Shown here: one piece after another, positions 34,138-41,884 of the stretch
How positions within the stretch are numbered: position 1 is the stretch's first letter
Layout: each line of letters begins with the position of its first letter
Origin: UBA4738 sp002413305
GTDB taxonomy: Bacteria; Actinomycetota; UBA4738
DNA: 64,000 nucleotides
Assembly (NCBI GenBank): GCA_036847185.1
Contig: DAIUAM010000013.1
Location: forward strand, 9,231-73,230
Direction: 5' to 3'
Notes under the pieces: model-generated
Told to the model about the DNA's origin: nothing
What the model saw: only the letters and a program-made list of their open reading frames with translations
The model's database searches: none
Position numbers and translations under genes: made by a program

Positions 34138-34869
34138 CTAGATCAACCAGTCCCCGGGAAGTCGGGCCACCTCAAGGAGCGAGCGGGAGACCAGGATTCC
34201 GGTGGACAGCGCGGACAGGCCGAGGACGTTCTCCTGGTCACGTGTCAGCGACAGGGCGTCCATCGCTCGGTCGAGTTCCTCCCTGTGGCCCGGATCGAGG
34301 TCGCCGTGGAGCACGAAGGTGCGGAAGGCCGCCTCCGGATAGCCGGTCCGCTCCCTCAGTTCACGGATCAGCTGAGGGTTCGGTGGGAAGCCCTCCATGA
34401 AAGCGAAGTATCCGAGGAGCGCTACCGGATGGTAATGAAGAATCCAGTAGTACTGCGAGCCGGCGATGGAGGCCACCGTTGCCGAGGGTACGCGGGCCAG
34501 CGCCTGCTTCCGCGGAATCCCGAGCACCTCGAGGTCATCGAGCAGCCATTCGTCGTGATTCGTCTCTTCCGGGATGTGAACGTCGAGGTACTTGGCCACG
34601 CCCGCCGCGACGGGGTCGCCGTCAGCTATAGCCAGTGCCCGCGCGCGGCCCGCTTCCATGAGAGGCACGGTGCTCCGGATGATGGCATGTTGGGTGATGA
34701 GGTACTCTGGCCACAGCTCCCTGATCCGGGCATGCATGAAGACCTCTTGGCAGGCCCGCGCGAACGAAGGCGTGATCAGTTCGATCTTCTGGCGGAGCCG
34801 GCTGCTTGTCGTAGAAGCGGGGCCGGGCCGCTCCAGCACGTCCGTCTGCCAGGGCCGACGTCCGACCAT
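34138..34869 (-). CDS. Heme-oxygenase-like iron-dependent oxidase 2 (Haem_oxygenas_2/HDO type)
   Basis: A protein of 243 residues and a close paralog of the oxidase at 29346-30098; long blocks such as TVASIAGSQYYWILHYHP and GYFAFMEGFPP align without gaps. The predicted iron ligands are conserved: His61, His98, Glu101/102, His105-Asp106 in VHIPEETNHDEW, His145/147, and His188-Asp192-His195 in HGDLDPGHREEL. It starts 2 bases after the stop of the small gene, on the same strand, repeating the gene order of the first cassette. Reaction unknown; family chemistry is O2-activating oxidation. Confidence 0.8.
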   Translation of the reverse strand: MVGRRPWQTDVLERPGPASTTSSRLRQKIELITPSFARACQEVFMHARIRELWPEYLITQHAIIRSTVPLMEAGRARALAIADGDPVAAGVAKYLDVHIPEETNHDEWLLDDLEVLGIPRKQALARVPSATVASIAGSQYYWILHYHPVALLGYFAFMEGFPPNPQLIRELRERTGYPEAAFRTFVLHGDLDPGHREELDRAMDALSLTRDQENVLGLSALSTGILVSRSLLEVARLPGDWLI

Positions 34870-34871
34870 CC

Positions 34872-35120
34872 CTAGACCATCTGGGCCGTGATGTGTGGCG
34901 GAACGTTGTGGTTCTGGAGAGTCTCCTTTACGGATGCCAGCGCCGCAAGCTGTTCGGAGGACAAGCTGCGTATCGTGTCGAGGAGCTCCTGCGGGATCTG
35001 GGCCTTGTCGACACCGTGCTGCTCCAGGGTCCCATCCGGATCCGAGAGGAACGAATCGCGGAAGTCCTGCTTCGAAATCGCCGCACCGAGCTTCGCGATC
35101 TCGTCATGGCCACTGTTCAT
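34872..35120 (-). CDS. Small RiPP-precursor-like protein 2
   Basis: A protein of 82 residues, paralogous to the 85-residue protein at 29081-29338. The leader-like part is DFRDSFLSDPDGTLEQHGVD followed by IPQELLDTI (positions 19-50). This has the F-x3-F-x2-DP-x3-L-x3-G(V/I) arrangement of RiPP leader peptides. The C-terminal part ends PPHITAQMV, matching the IIAHMV end of its paralog. No Cys. An AAAGGAG ribosome-binding site precedes ATG 35120, and the oxidase gene follows after 2 bases. Alternatives are a structural partner of the oxidase or a small carrier protein. Confidence 0.6.
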   Translation of the reverse strand: MNSGHDEIAKLGAAISKQDFRDSFLSDPDGTLEQHGVDKAQIPQELLDTIRSLSSEQLAALASVKETLQNHNVPPHITAQMV

Positions 35121-35149
35121 GGCGGCTCCTTTCGGGTTGCTGAGGTTAT

Positions 35150-35178
35150 CACCTACGCTGATTCCCTCCGGAAGTCAA
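35150..35178 (-). promoter_or_regulatory. Possible promoter of the second small-protein/oxidase operon
   Basis: On the minus strand TTGACT (35178-35173) and TAGGTG (35155-35150) are spaced 17 bases apart, 30 bases ahead of ATG 35120. The -35 is good and the -10 is poor, so this is a weak prediction. Confidence 0.3.
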
Positions 35179-35210
35179 CCGTCCGGCGCCGCACCACGGG
35201 TTCAGCCTTC

Positions 35211-36030
35211 TTACGGCGTTGTCGTCGCCTGACCCTCATCGACCTGAGTTGCACGTAGCCCTTGCTTGACAGCTCGATCCATGCCGTACCTGTAAAGCCG
35301 AGGCGTAAGGACTCGAAACACTTGCATGGCGGCGAGCCACCGTGGGATCGAACGCTCCGGCGCGATCCCCTTCGCCACGACGCGAACGATCACCCTCGCA
35401 ACGTCCTCTGGCCTCAACACCTTTCGGCCCTTCGCTATGGCGTTGTTGTGGGGGAAGCCCTCCGTTGCAACCAGCCCAGGATTCACCCGCGGTAACCAGG
35501 ATCCCGTGAGGCTTCATAGTGCTGTTAAGGGATTCGGAGAAGGCGACCACGGCGTGCTTGGAGGCGCTGTAGACGGCCGAGCCGGGGACGGCGAACCGGC
35601 CGGCCAGCGAAGCGACGTTCACCACGTGTCCCCGGCCGGCCTCGAGCATCATGGGGAGGAAGGCCTTCGTGCCGTACAGGACGCCGAGGTAGTTGATCCT
35701 GGTGACCTGTTCGGCCTTCTCCATGGACATGTCGGCGAACCAGCCCCCGCCAGGCACGCCCGCGTTGTTGACCAGGACATCGCACCGGCCGAACTCTTGA
35801 CGCGTCCGTTCGGCGAGCGCCTGGACCTGCGCCCAGTCTCCGACATCGCAGACCACCGGGACCGCCATGCCGCCCCGGTTCCCGATCTCCTGGACGAGCT
35901 CGTTCAGCCGTTCCTCGCGCCGGGCGGCGACCACCACCCGGGCGCCCTCCCGGGCGAAGGCGGCCGCGGTGGCCCACCCGATGCCGGCCGACGCGCCGGT
36001 GACGACGGCGACGGAACCCTTCAACTCCAC
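35211..36030 (-). pseudogene. Classical SDR oxidoreductase gene with a single-base frameshift
   Basis: The first ~180 residues give a normal short-chain dehydrogenase: VTGASAGIGWATAAAFA nucleotide motif, NNAGV, the catalytic Ser in NVASLAG and Tyr-x3-Lys in YSASKHAV. After MKPHGILVTA the frame should continue VNPGLVATEGFPHNN. This is found one base away and runs to a proper end at 35211 (about 90 residues, including RWLAAMQVFRVLTPRLYRYGMDRAVK). An extra base in the CCC at 35485-35487 (GGG on the coding strand) explains the break. The corrected protein would be about 272 residues. It is either a real null allele or a homopolymer error. The next SDR gene lies 4 bases upstream on the same strand. 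Confidence 0.75.
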
Positions 36031-36034
36031 GCGG

Positions 36035-36814
36035 TCACAGCCCCGTGAGCGTGGAGAGGGTCTGGCCGCCGTCCAGGATCAGGACCGAGCCGGTGATGAA
36101 CGACGCGGCCGGCGAACACAGGAAGAGCGCGGCCGCGGCCACGTCCTCCGGCTCGCCCAGCCGCCCCAGGGGGATCGAGGACAGCATCCCCTTGACGAAC
36201 GCGGGGTTCGTCGCCCGGGCCACGGCGTTCATGTCGGTGGCGATCCAGCCGGGGGCCAGGGCGTTGACCCGGACCTTCGATGCGGCCCACTCCTGGGCGA
36301 CGGTCCTCGTGAAGTTGATCAGGGCCGCCTTGGCGGTGGAGTAGTACGTGAGGCCGGGGCTGGCGATGTAGCCGGCCACGCTGGCGACGTTCAGGACACA
36401 GGTGCCCTCCCCGGCCAGCAGGTACTTCGCGGCGGCCCGCGTGCAGTACACGGCGCTGGTGAAGTCGATGGCGAAGTACTTCTCGAAGCCCGACATCTTC
36501 ATCTGGTCGATCGTGGAGAAGAACGGCGCGGCGCCGGCGTTGTTCACGAGGATGTCGATCGAGCCGAACTCCGCGGCTGCCTTCGCCATGAGCGCTTCCA
36601 CCTGGGCGTTGTCGGTCACGTCGGTCTGCACGGCGAGCGCCCGGCCTCCGCTTTGCTCGATCTCGGCCGCCGCCGCGTCCAGGGCCTCGGCCCCTCGGGC
36701 GGCCAGCACCACCTGTGCGCCGGCGTCGGCGAATACCTGCCCGATCGCCTTCCCGATACCCTTGCTGCCGCCGGTCACCACGGCGGTCCTGCCCTTCAGT
36801 GAGAGATCGATCAC
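36035..36814 (-). CDS. SDR-family oxidoreductase (FabG-like)
   Basis: A protein of 259 residues and a classical short-chain dehydrogenase/reductase. NAD(P) is bound by TGGSKGIGKAIGQVF (about 12-26), followed by the NNAGAAP segment. The catalytic Ser lies in NVASVAGYIASPG and the Tyr/Lys pair in TYYSTAKAALINFTR. The C-terminus RLGEPEDVAAAALFLCSPAASFITGSVLILDGGQTL is typical of FabG-like enzymes. GTG 36814 with a GGGAGG ribosome-binding site is chosen over a longer frame. The substrate is unknown. It forms a tandem pair with the frameshifted SDR gene downstream. Confidence 0.87.
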   Translation of the reverse strand: MIDLSLKGRTAVVTGGSKGIGKAIGQVFADAGAQVVLAARGAEALDAAAAEIEQSGGRALAVQTDVTDNAQVEALMAKAAAEFGSIDILVNNAGAAPFFSTIDQMKMSGFEKYFAIDFTSAVYCTRAAAKYLLAGEGTCVLNVASVAGYIASPGLTYYSTAKAALINFTRTVAQEWAASKVRVNALAPGWIATDMNAVARATNPAFVKGMLSSIPLGRLGEPEDVAAAALFLCSPAASFITGSVLILDGGQTLSTLTGL

Positions 36815-36915
36815 GTCGGTGGAACCTCCCGAGAGCGTCTGCGCGCGTTTAGCAAACCATACGTGGGATGCACCGTTCGAACCGTGCTTCGGCGGGGCCC
36901 CGGCGACGGGTTCCC

Positions 36916-36921
36916 TAGACT
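36916..36921 (+). promoter_or_regulatory. -10 hexamer of a probable leaderless promoter
   Basis: TAGACT ends 8 bases before ATG 36930, the same arrangement as at 20753 and 25068. It faces away from the SDR genes. Confidence 0.4.
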
Positions 36922-36929
36922 GGTGGTCG

Positions 36930-37778
36930 ATGCCCCCGCGGAACCGCCGCTCCATGGACGAGCTCGAACGCTGGGACCCCTGGGTCCCGGCCGGCTACAC
37001 GACCGACGAGCTGGCCGAGGCCCTCGTCGAGGGCCGGGTGGCCGGGCCGGTCACCTCGCACGACCGTCGCAACGTGCTGCGGAAGATCCGCCGCCTGGCG
37101 GAGGGCGACCCCGACCTGCAGTTCGGCCTGCGCAGCATGACCGACGTGTCACCGTCCACGGTGCTCGCCCTCATGGCCGAAGCGGCCGGGTTCGATCCGG
37201 ACCCGGCCATCCGGGAGGGGCCCTCCCCGATCGACCCGTACAAGGTGCTGGCCGGGTGCGAGGCGGCCGGGCGTCGTCTGGCGCAAGCCGCCGAGCGCGG
37301 CGAGCGGGTCATCCTGGCCACCGGCCACCCGGCCGGACTCCCGCTCCTCTACGTCGCGATCGGTGAGCTCCTGGAGCGGGGCGGCGCGAAGCTCCTTCGG
37401 CCACACGAGGGCGTCCGGTGGGACGAAGAGGACGAGGTCCTGTACCCGATGGGCCGGCACCGCCACCGCCAGATCCGGTACCTGCGTGGGGTGGCCGTGC
37501 TCACCGATCACGCGTCGACCCTGCACACCCACGATCCGGGTCCCATGGAGCGGATGCTGGCCGAGGACCGGCCGGACCTGGTGTTCGCCGACCACGGGTT
37601 CGCGGGGGCGGCCATCCAGGGGGGGGTCGAGACCATCTCCATCGTGGACGTGAACGACCCGGCGCCCGTCGTCGCGAAGCACCAGGGGCGGACCGAGCTG
37701 GTCATCGTGATGGACGACAACGTCGAGCCCGACGCCTACTGGCCCTGCTTCCAGGCGATCGCTTCGCAGTTCCACTGA
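36930..37778 (+). CDS. Actinobacterial phosphatase-family protein
   Basis: A protein of 282 residues. It resembles a family annotated in streptomycetes simply as phosphatase. It has an N-terminal helical part (TTDELAEALVEGRVAGPVTSHDRRNVLRKIRRLAEGDPDLQFGL), a Rossmann-like core with VILATGHPAGLPLLY, and late motifs VAVLTDHASTLHTHDPGPMERML, DLVFADHGFAGAAIQGG, SIVDVNDPAPV and VIVMDDNVEP. The clustered His/Asp residues (TGHP, LHTHDP, ADHG, DVNDP, MDDN) suggest a metal- or phosphate-binding site. No substrate can be named. The start could be ATG 36930 or ATG 36954. Confidence 0.65.
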   Translation: MPPRNRRSMDELERWDPWVPAGYTTDELAEALVEGRVAGPVTSHDRRNVLRKIRRLAEGDPDLQFGLRSMTDVSPSTVLALMAEAAGFDPDPAIREGPSPIDPYKVLAGCEAAGRRLAQAAERGERVILATGHPAGLPLLYVAIGELLERGGAKLLRPHEGVRWDEEDEVLYPMGRHRHRQIRYLRGVAVLTDHASTLHTHDPGPMERMLAEDRPDLVFADHGFAGAAIQGGVETISIVDVNDPAPVVAKHQGRTELVIVMDDNVEPDAYWPCFQAIASQFH

Positions 37779-38145
37779 GCATCGGCACGGCCGGTCCCGT
37801 TCAACGCCCTCCCTCAAGTACAATCGCGCCGAAGACGAGTCAGTCCTCGACAGCGTCGATGGACGGGTCGTTCGTGCATCGAACCGATGAGCAGCGCGTG
37901 AAGGATCGCGGGACATGTCGATGATGACCGGAGTTCGCACCGGGGAACGGATAGTTCGAAGACCCCCTTCACCGGGGGCGTATCGGGCACCCGGGCGGTG
38001 CGCCTTCGCCGGCTCGAACCGGCGACATGCCGGCCGGCGCCGGTGTGTGGAGGTACCCGGAACCGACCCCGGCTAGACCCGATCCGCGCAGGTCAGAGCA
38101 TCGGTTCGGCCCACGAACGGCGCCGCCCTCGCGGGAGGGAAGGGC
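37779..38145 (+). other. Gene-free stretch of 367 bases
   Basis: No convincing gene is visible on either strand. It holds a CCCCC-TTCACC-GGGGG stem (37963-37978) and GC-rich inverted repeats around 38005-38035. A TACAAT hexamer at 37820-37825 lacks a good -35. The stem may end the transcript of the preceding gene. I see nothing else. Confidence 0.4.
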
Positions 38146-39048
38146 GTGGACCGGCATCAGGCGGTCGTGGAGCGCGTGGCCACCCAGGGCGGCGTGGTCA
38201 TGCTGATCGGCGGCCTCGATTCGGGCAAGACCACGCTCGGCAAGACCATCGCCGCGGCCGGCGTCCGGGCCGGGCGCACGGTGGCGTACCTCGACGCGGA
38301 TCTCGGCCAGAAGGCCACCGGGCCGCCCACCGCCGTCACCCTGAAGATGCTCCGGAGCCCGGCGGAGGTTCCCGAGGAGGGTCCGCCGGCGGTCCTCGGC
38401 GAGCCCGACGCGATGTACTTCGTTGGTTCGACCTCTCCCTCCGGACAGCTGCTTCCGTTGGTGGTGGGCACCGGACGGATGCTGGCCCGTGCGGTCGACG
38501 AGGGCGCCGAACTGGTCGTCGTCGACACCAGCGGCCTGGTCTCGGGCGTGTACGGACAGATCCTCAAGTACCACAAGGTCGAATTGATCCAGCCGGACGT
38601 GGTGATCGGTCTGGCCCGGGGCGAGGAGCTCGACCCGCTCCTGGGTATCTTCCAGCGGTTCTTCGACACCGAGGTGCTGGTCCTCCCGGTCCACGCGGAC
38701 GTCCGGTCGACCTCGGTCGACGAGCGGGCGCGGAACCGCGAACGGGGCTTCCGCGAGTACTTCGCCGAACCGGTCCAACGGTGGCGGGTCAAGCCCACCG
38801 TGTTCATGCCGGCGCTCCCCGCGCTGTTCGAGCCGGAGCAGCTCGACCGGATCCTGGTCGGGCTGTCGGATGGCAAGGGGAACACGCTCGGCCTGGGGTA
38901 CCTGGAGTACTCGCGAGAGGAAGGCGTGCTCCGGCTCTCCTCGCCGGCCGCCGAGGGCCCGAAGGCGCTGAAGCTGGGATCGGTTCGGCTGGAGGAGGAC
39001 TTCCGGATCCGGCGGGTGGACGTCCGGAACCTGTTCGGGACCGACTGA
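38146..39048 (+). CDS. Clp1/GlmU-like P-loop protein (polynucleotide kinase-type)
   Basis: A protein of 300 residues with a Walker A motif GGLDSGKTTLGKT (22-34) close to the N-terminus. A Walker-B-like LVVVDTSGLVSGVYGQILKYHKVELIQPDVVIGL follows near 125-158. This layout is that of the Clp1/Grc3 family, whose founding members phosphorylate RNA 5' ends; bacterial relatives are mostly uncharacterised. YLDADLGQKATGPPTAVTLKML is another shared segment. The C-terminal third (LGLGYLEYSREEGVLRLSSPA) is probably a small beta domain. The start is GTG 38146. Nucleotide binding is well supported; the activity is not. Confidence 0.72.
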   Translation: MDRHQAVVERVATQGGVVMLIGGLDSGKTTLGKTIAAAGVRAGRTVAYLDADLGQKATGPPTAVTLKMLRSPAEVPEEGPPAVLGEPDAMYFVGSTSPSGQLLPLVVGTGRMLARAVDEGAELVVVDTSGLVSGVYGQILKYHKVELIQPDVVIGLARGEELDPLLGIFQRFFDTEVLVLPVHADVRSTSVDERARNRERGFREYFAEPVQRWRVKPTVFMPALPALFEPEQLDRILVGLSDGKGNTLGLGYLEYSREEGVLRLSSPAAEGPKALKLGSVRLEEDFRIRRVDVRNLFGTD

Positions 39049-39112
39049 CCCCCGTTTGTGCCAGCGGAGCGAGCTGGATACGCTGGCGTCTCATCTCTGG
39101 AGGGGGGAGTCG

Positions 39113-39778
39113 ATGATGGACATCACCATGACGGGCGGACTGGTCGCGGGCTTGGACTCGATGATCGAGGAGCGGAGCCTCCTCACCCACCCCTTCTACA
39201 CGAAGTGGACCGAAGGCACCCTGACGCTCGACGCCCTGCGGGGGTACGTGACGCAGTACTACGCCTTCGAGTCCGCGCTTCCCCGCGTCCTCTCCGCGCT
39301 GCTGGCCAGGACCACCGATCGGAGCCACCGCCAGGCGCTGCTCGACAACCTGTGGGACGAAGAGCATGGGGAGGAGAACCACGCCGAGTTGTGGCTTCGG
39401 TTCGCCGAATCGCTGGGCGCCGACCGTGAGGAGGTGCGGCGCGCCGTTCCGAACGAGGAGACGAGGGCCCTGGTCTCCTTCTACGACACCGTGGTCTGGC
39501 AGCAGCCGGTGGCGGCCGGGGTGGCCGCTCTGTACGCGTACGAGTCGCAGGTCCCGGCCGTCGCCACCGCGAAGCTCCGCGGCCTCCCGGCCTACGGGGT
39601 CGAACGTTCGACGTTCTTCGAGGTCCACGCCGGTATGGACGTGGAGCATTCGGAGGCCGAACGGGGGATCATCGAGGCGGCGGCCCCGGGCGAGCGCGAC
39701 GCGGTGGTCACGGCGACCTCGCAGGCACTGGAGGCCTGGTGGACGTTCCTGGACGGCGTGGACGTCGACCCGGCGTGA
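39113..39778 (+). CDS. CADD-family protein, candidate self-sacrificing p-aminobenzoate synthase
   Basis: A protein of 221 residues, helical, of the PqqC/CADD heme-oxygenase-like fold. By my count the diiron ligands correspond to those recalled for chlamydial CADD with a shift of 2: Glu83, His90 (DEEHGEENH), Glu144, His172, Asp176 and His179 (HAGMDVEH). Tyr29 (HPFYTKW) and Lys154 (TAKLRG) stand at the positions of CADD Tyr27 and Lys152. In CADD the Tyr side chain is itself converted to p-aminobenzoate for folate. ATG 39113 follows GGAGGGGGG. It differs clearly from the two Haem_oxygenas_2-type oxidases in this window. Confidence 0.75.
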   Translation: MMDITMTGGLVAGLDSMIEERSLLTHPFYTKWTEGTLTLDALRGYVTQYYAFESALPRVLSALLARTTDRSHRQALLDNLWDEEHGEENHAELWLRFAESLGADREEVRRAVPNEETRALVSFYDTVVWQQPVAAGVAALYAYESQVPAVATAKLRGLPAYGVERSTFFEVHAGMDVEHSEAERGIIEAAAPGERDAVVTATSQALEAWWTFLDGVDVDPA

Positions 39779-39871
39779 GCCCGGGTCGGAGGCGCTGGAT
39801 TCCTCTAGACTCTCTATCCCCGTGCCGGTTCCGGCGGGAGCATCACGTGAGATGGCGAAAGGAACGAGCGT

Positions 39872-39973
39872 TTGCCCTCGGTAGTCAAGAAGCGCCGCAA
39901 GAAGATGCGGAAGAAGAAGCACAAGAAGCTTCTGAAGAAGACGCGCTGGCAGCGGCGGCAACAGGGCAAGTAG
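39872..39973 (+). CDS. Small ribosomal protein bS22-like (AURKAIP1/COX24 domain)
   Basis: A 33-residue, extremely basic protein: TTG start, then PSVVKKRRKKMRKKKHKKLL and a tail TRWQRRQQGK. Length, composition and the order VKKRRKKM-KKKHKKLLKKTR-QRR match the mycobacterial bS22 protein, which sits near the decoding centre of the 30S subunit. AAAGGA lies about 8 bases before TTG 39872, and a TAGACT -10-like hexamer lies at 39806-39811. Neighbouring epimerase and acyltransferase genes are also typical for this gene in Actinomycetota. Confidence 0.8.
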   Translation: MPSVVKKRRKKMRKKKHKKLLKKTRWQRRQQGK

Positions 39974-40011
39974 CCAGGGCGGGTTCGCTCGCGACTGTTT
40001 CGGGGTGACCC

Positions 40012-40827
40012 ATGGCCCGGCCCATCGTCTTCCTCTCCGATTTCGGCCTCGACGATGAGTTCGTGGGGACCTGCCACGGGGTGATCGCCAGGATCGCGCC
40101 CGACGGCCGGATCATCGACCTGACCCACGGGATCCCGCGCCAGGACGTGCTCCGCGGTGCGGTGGTGCTGGCCCGATCCCTTCCCTACATGCCGAAGGAC
40201 GCCGTGTTCCTGGCCGTCGTCGACCCCGGTGTGGGGACGGGGCGGCGGAGGATCGCGGTCTCGACGCCCTCCGGGCAGCTCCTGGTTGGGCCGGACAACG
40301 GGCTCCTGCAGTTCGCCTGGGAGGCCCTCGGCGGGGCGATGAAGGCGTTCGAGGTCAACTCCCGCGAGGCGATCCTCGAACCGCTTTCGGCGACCTTTCA
40401 CGCCCGCGACGTGTTCGCCCCCGCCGCCGCCATGCTCGCCACCGGGTTCCCGCTCGAGGAGCTCGGCGACGAACTCGAACCCCGAACGCTGGTCACCCTC
40501 CCGTGGGTCGAGCCCCATGTCGAACCCGGCCGGATCCGTTGCCAGGTCCTCTCCGTGGACCGGTTCGGCAACGTGGCCCTGAACGCCCGGGCCGAGCACC
40601 TCCGCGAGGCTTCCCTCGACGGGGTGCCCGAGCTCGTCCTGGATGCCGGTGGCCGCTCGGTCCCCCTCGCCGGGGCGGTGACCTTCGGCGACCTGGAAGA
40701 GGGCCAGGTGGGCCTGCTGGAGGATTCCTCCGGGTGGCAAGCTGTGGTCCTGAACGGGGAGAGCGCGGCGACCGCCCTCGGCCTCCGGCCGGGAGACGGC
40801 GTCCTGCTCCACGGGACGGGCGGGTAG
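40012..40827 (+). CDS. SAM hydrolase (adenosyl-forming, DUF62 family)
   Basis: A protein of 271 residues of the SAM hydroxide adenosyltransferase/fluorinase-chlorinase superfamily. The hydrolase-type triad is visible: Asp and Arg in VVDPGVGTGRRRI and His in TFHARDVFAPAAA. FLSDFGLDDEFVGTCHGVI at the N-terminus and VDRFGNVALN in the C-terminal beta-barrel bind the adenosine and methionine parts. It should cleave S-adenosylmethionine to adenosine and methionine; the physiological reason is unclear. ATG 40012, separated from bS22 by 38 bases. Confidence 0.87.
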   Translation: MARPIVFLSDFGLDDEFVGTCHGVIARIAPDGRIIDLTHGIPRQDVLRGAVVLARSLPYMPKDAVFLAVVDPGVGTGRRRIAVSTPSGQLLVGPDNGLLQFAWEALGGAMKAFEVNSREAILEPLSATFHARDVFAPAAAMLATGFPLEELGDELEPRTLVTLPWVEPHVEPGRIRCQVLSVDRFGNVALNARAEHLREASLDGVPELVLDAGGRSVPLAGAVTFGDLEEGQVGLLEDSSGWQAVVLNGESAATALGLRPGDGVLLHGTGG

Positions 40828-40842
40828 GCTAAGAAGGATCCC

Positions 40843-41883
40843 ATGGGACAGCGAGTGATGATCACGGGCATCTCCCGGCACCTCTCGGCGAAGCTCGCCC
40901 AGCGGCTCGAAGGCGACCCCGCGATCGAGTACCTGATCGGGGTGGACACCGAGGAGCCCGAATACGACCTGGAGCGGACCGAGTTCGTCCGCGCCGATAT
41001 CAAGAACCCGCTGATCCTGAAGGTCATGGAGACGGCGGAGGTCGACACGCTGGTCCACCTGAACGTGATTGCCACACCGACCCGGGTCGGGGGACGGAGC
41101 GCGATGAAGGAGATCAACGTCATGGGGTCGCTGCAGCTCCTGGCCGCGGCGCACAAGTCCGACCGCCTCCGCAAGGTCGTGGTGAAGTCCACCACCGCGA
41201 TCTACGGCGCCACCGCCCGCGATCCCGCGGTCTTCGCCGAATCCATGGCCATGGAGTCCGCTCCGGTGACGGGCTACGCGAAGGACTCGGTGGAGGTCGA
41301 ACAGGCCGCCCGTGACTTCGGCCGCCGGCGGAAGGACGTGGTGACCACGATCCTGCGGTTCGCGAACTTCATGGGCTCGGAGATCGAGACGCCGCTCACC
41401 CGGTACTTCTCGTTGCCGGTGGTCCCGACGGCCATGGGATACGACCCCCGGATCCAGTTCGTGCACGAGGACGACGCCGTGGAGGTGCTCCGCCGGGCGA
41501 CCGTCGAGGACCACCCGGGCATCTACAACGTGGCCGCCGACGGCGTGCTCCTGCTCTCGCAGGCCATCCGGATCTGCGGGAAGTTCGCACTCCCCGTGGC
41601 GTTGCCTCTCGCCGCCCCTCTGGCCGGGGTCATGCGGCGCATCGGGTTGGTCGACTTCCCGCGGGACCAGCTCCAGTTCCTGGTGTACGGGCGGGTCGCC
41701 GACAACGCCCGGATGAAGCATCGGTTCGGCTTCCACCCCGCCTACACGACGCGGGAGGCGCTGGAGGAGTTCGTCGCGGGGCAGCGGTTCCAGCGCTTCG
41801 TGACGCCGGAGCGGGCCGAACGCTGGCAGCAGGACGTCTACGACTACCTGCGCCGCAAGGCTCGCCGGGAAGCGGAGGTCTGA
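40843..41883 (+). CDS. Extended SDR: NAD-dependent epimerase/dehydratase
   Basis: A protein of 346 residues with a Rossmann start (VMITGISRHLSAKLAQRL) and the extended-SDR pattern LVHLNVIATP, VVKSTTAIYG and a late substrate-binding half. The catalytic segment reads TGYAKDSVEVEQAARDF. The Tyr is present, but the residue four after it is Ser, so the usual Y-x3-K is altered, as I recall for the actinobacterial GalE-like family next to bS22. The activity may therefore not be a standard epimerase. AGAAGGA precedes ATG 40843, and a TAGGCT hexamer lies at 40825-40830. The acyltransferase gene follows after 1 base. Confidence 0.82.
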   Translation: MGQRVMITGISRHLSAKLAQRLEGDPAIEYLIGVDTEEPEYDLERTEFVRADIKNPLILKVMETAEVDTLVHLNVIATPTRVGGRSAMKEINVMGSLQLLAAAHKSDRLRKVVVKSTTAIYGATARDPAVFAESMAMESAPVTGYAKDSVEVEQAARDFGRRRKDVVTTILRFANFMGSEIETPLTRYFSLPVVPTAMGYDPRIQFVHEDDAVEVLRRATVEDHPGIYNVAADGVLLLSQAIRICGKFALPVALPLAAPLAGVMRRIGLVDFPRDQLQFLVYGRVADNARMKHRFGFHPAYTTREALEEFVAGQRFQRFVTPERAERWQQDVYDYLRRKARREAEV

Positions 41884-41884
41884 G

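Noticed and set aside
37990..38050. A tRNA T-arm-like stem GCCGG-CTCGAA-CCGGC
   Set aside because: The loop is 6 rather than 7 bases, and no matching acceptor, D or anticodon arms can be drawn on either strand.
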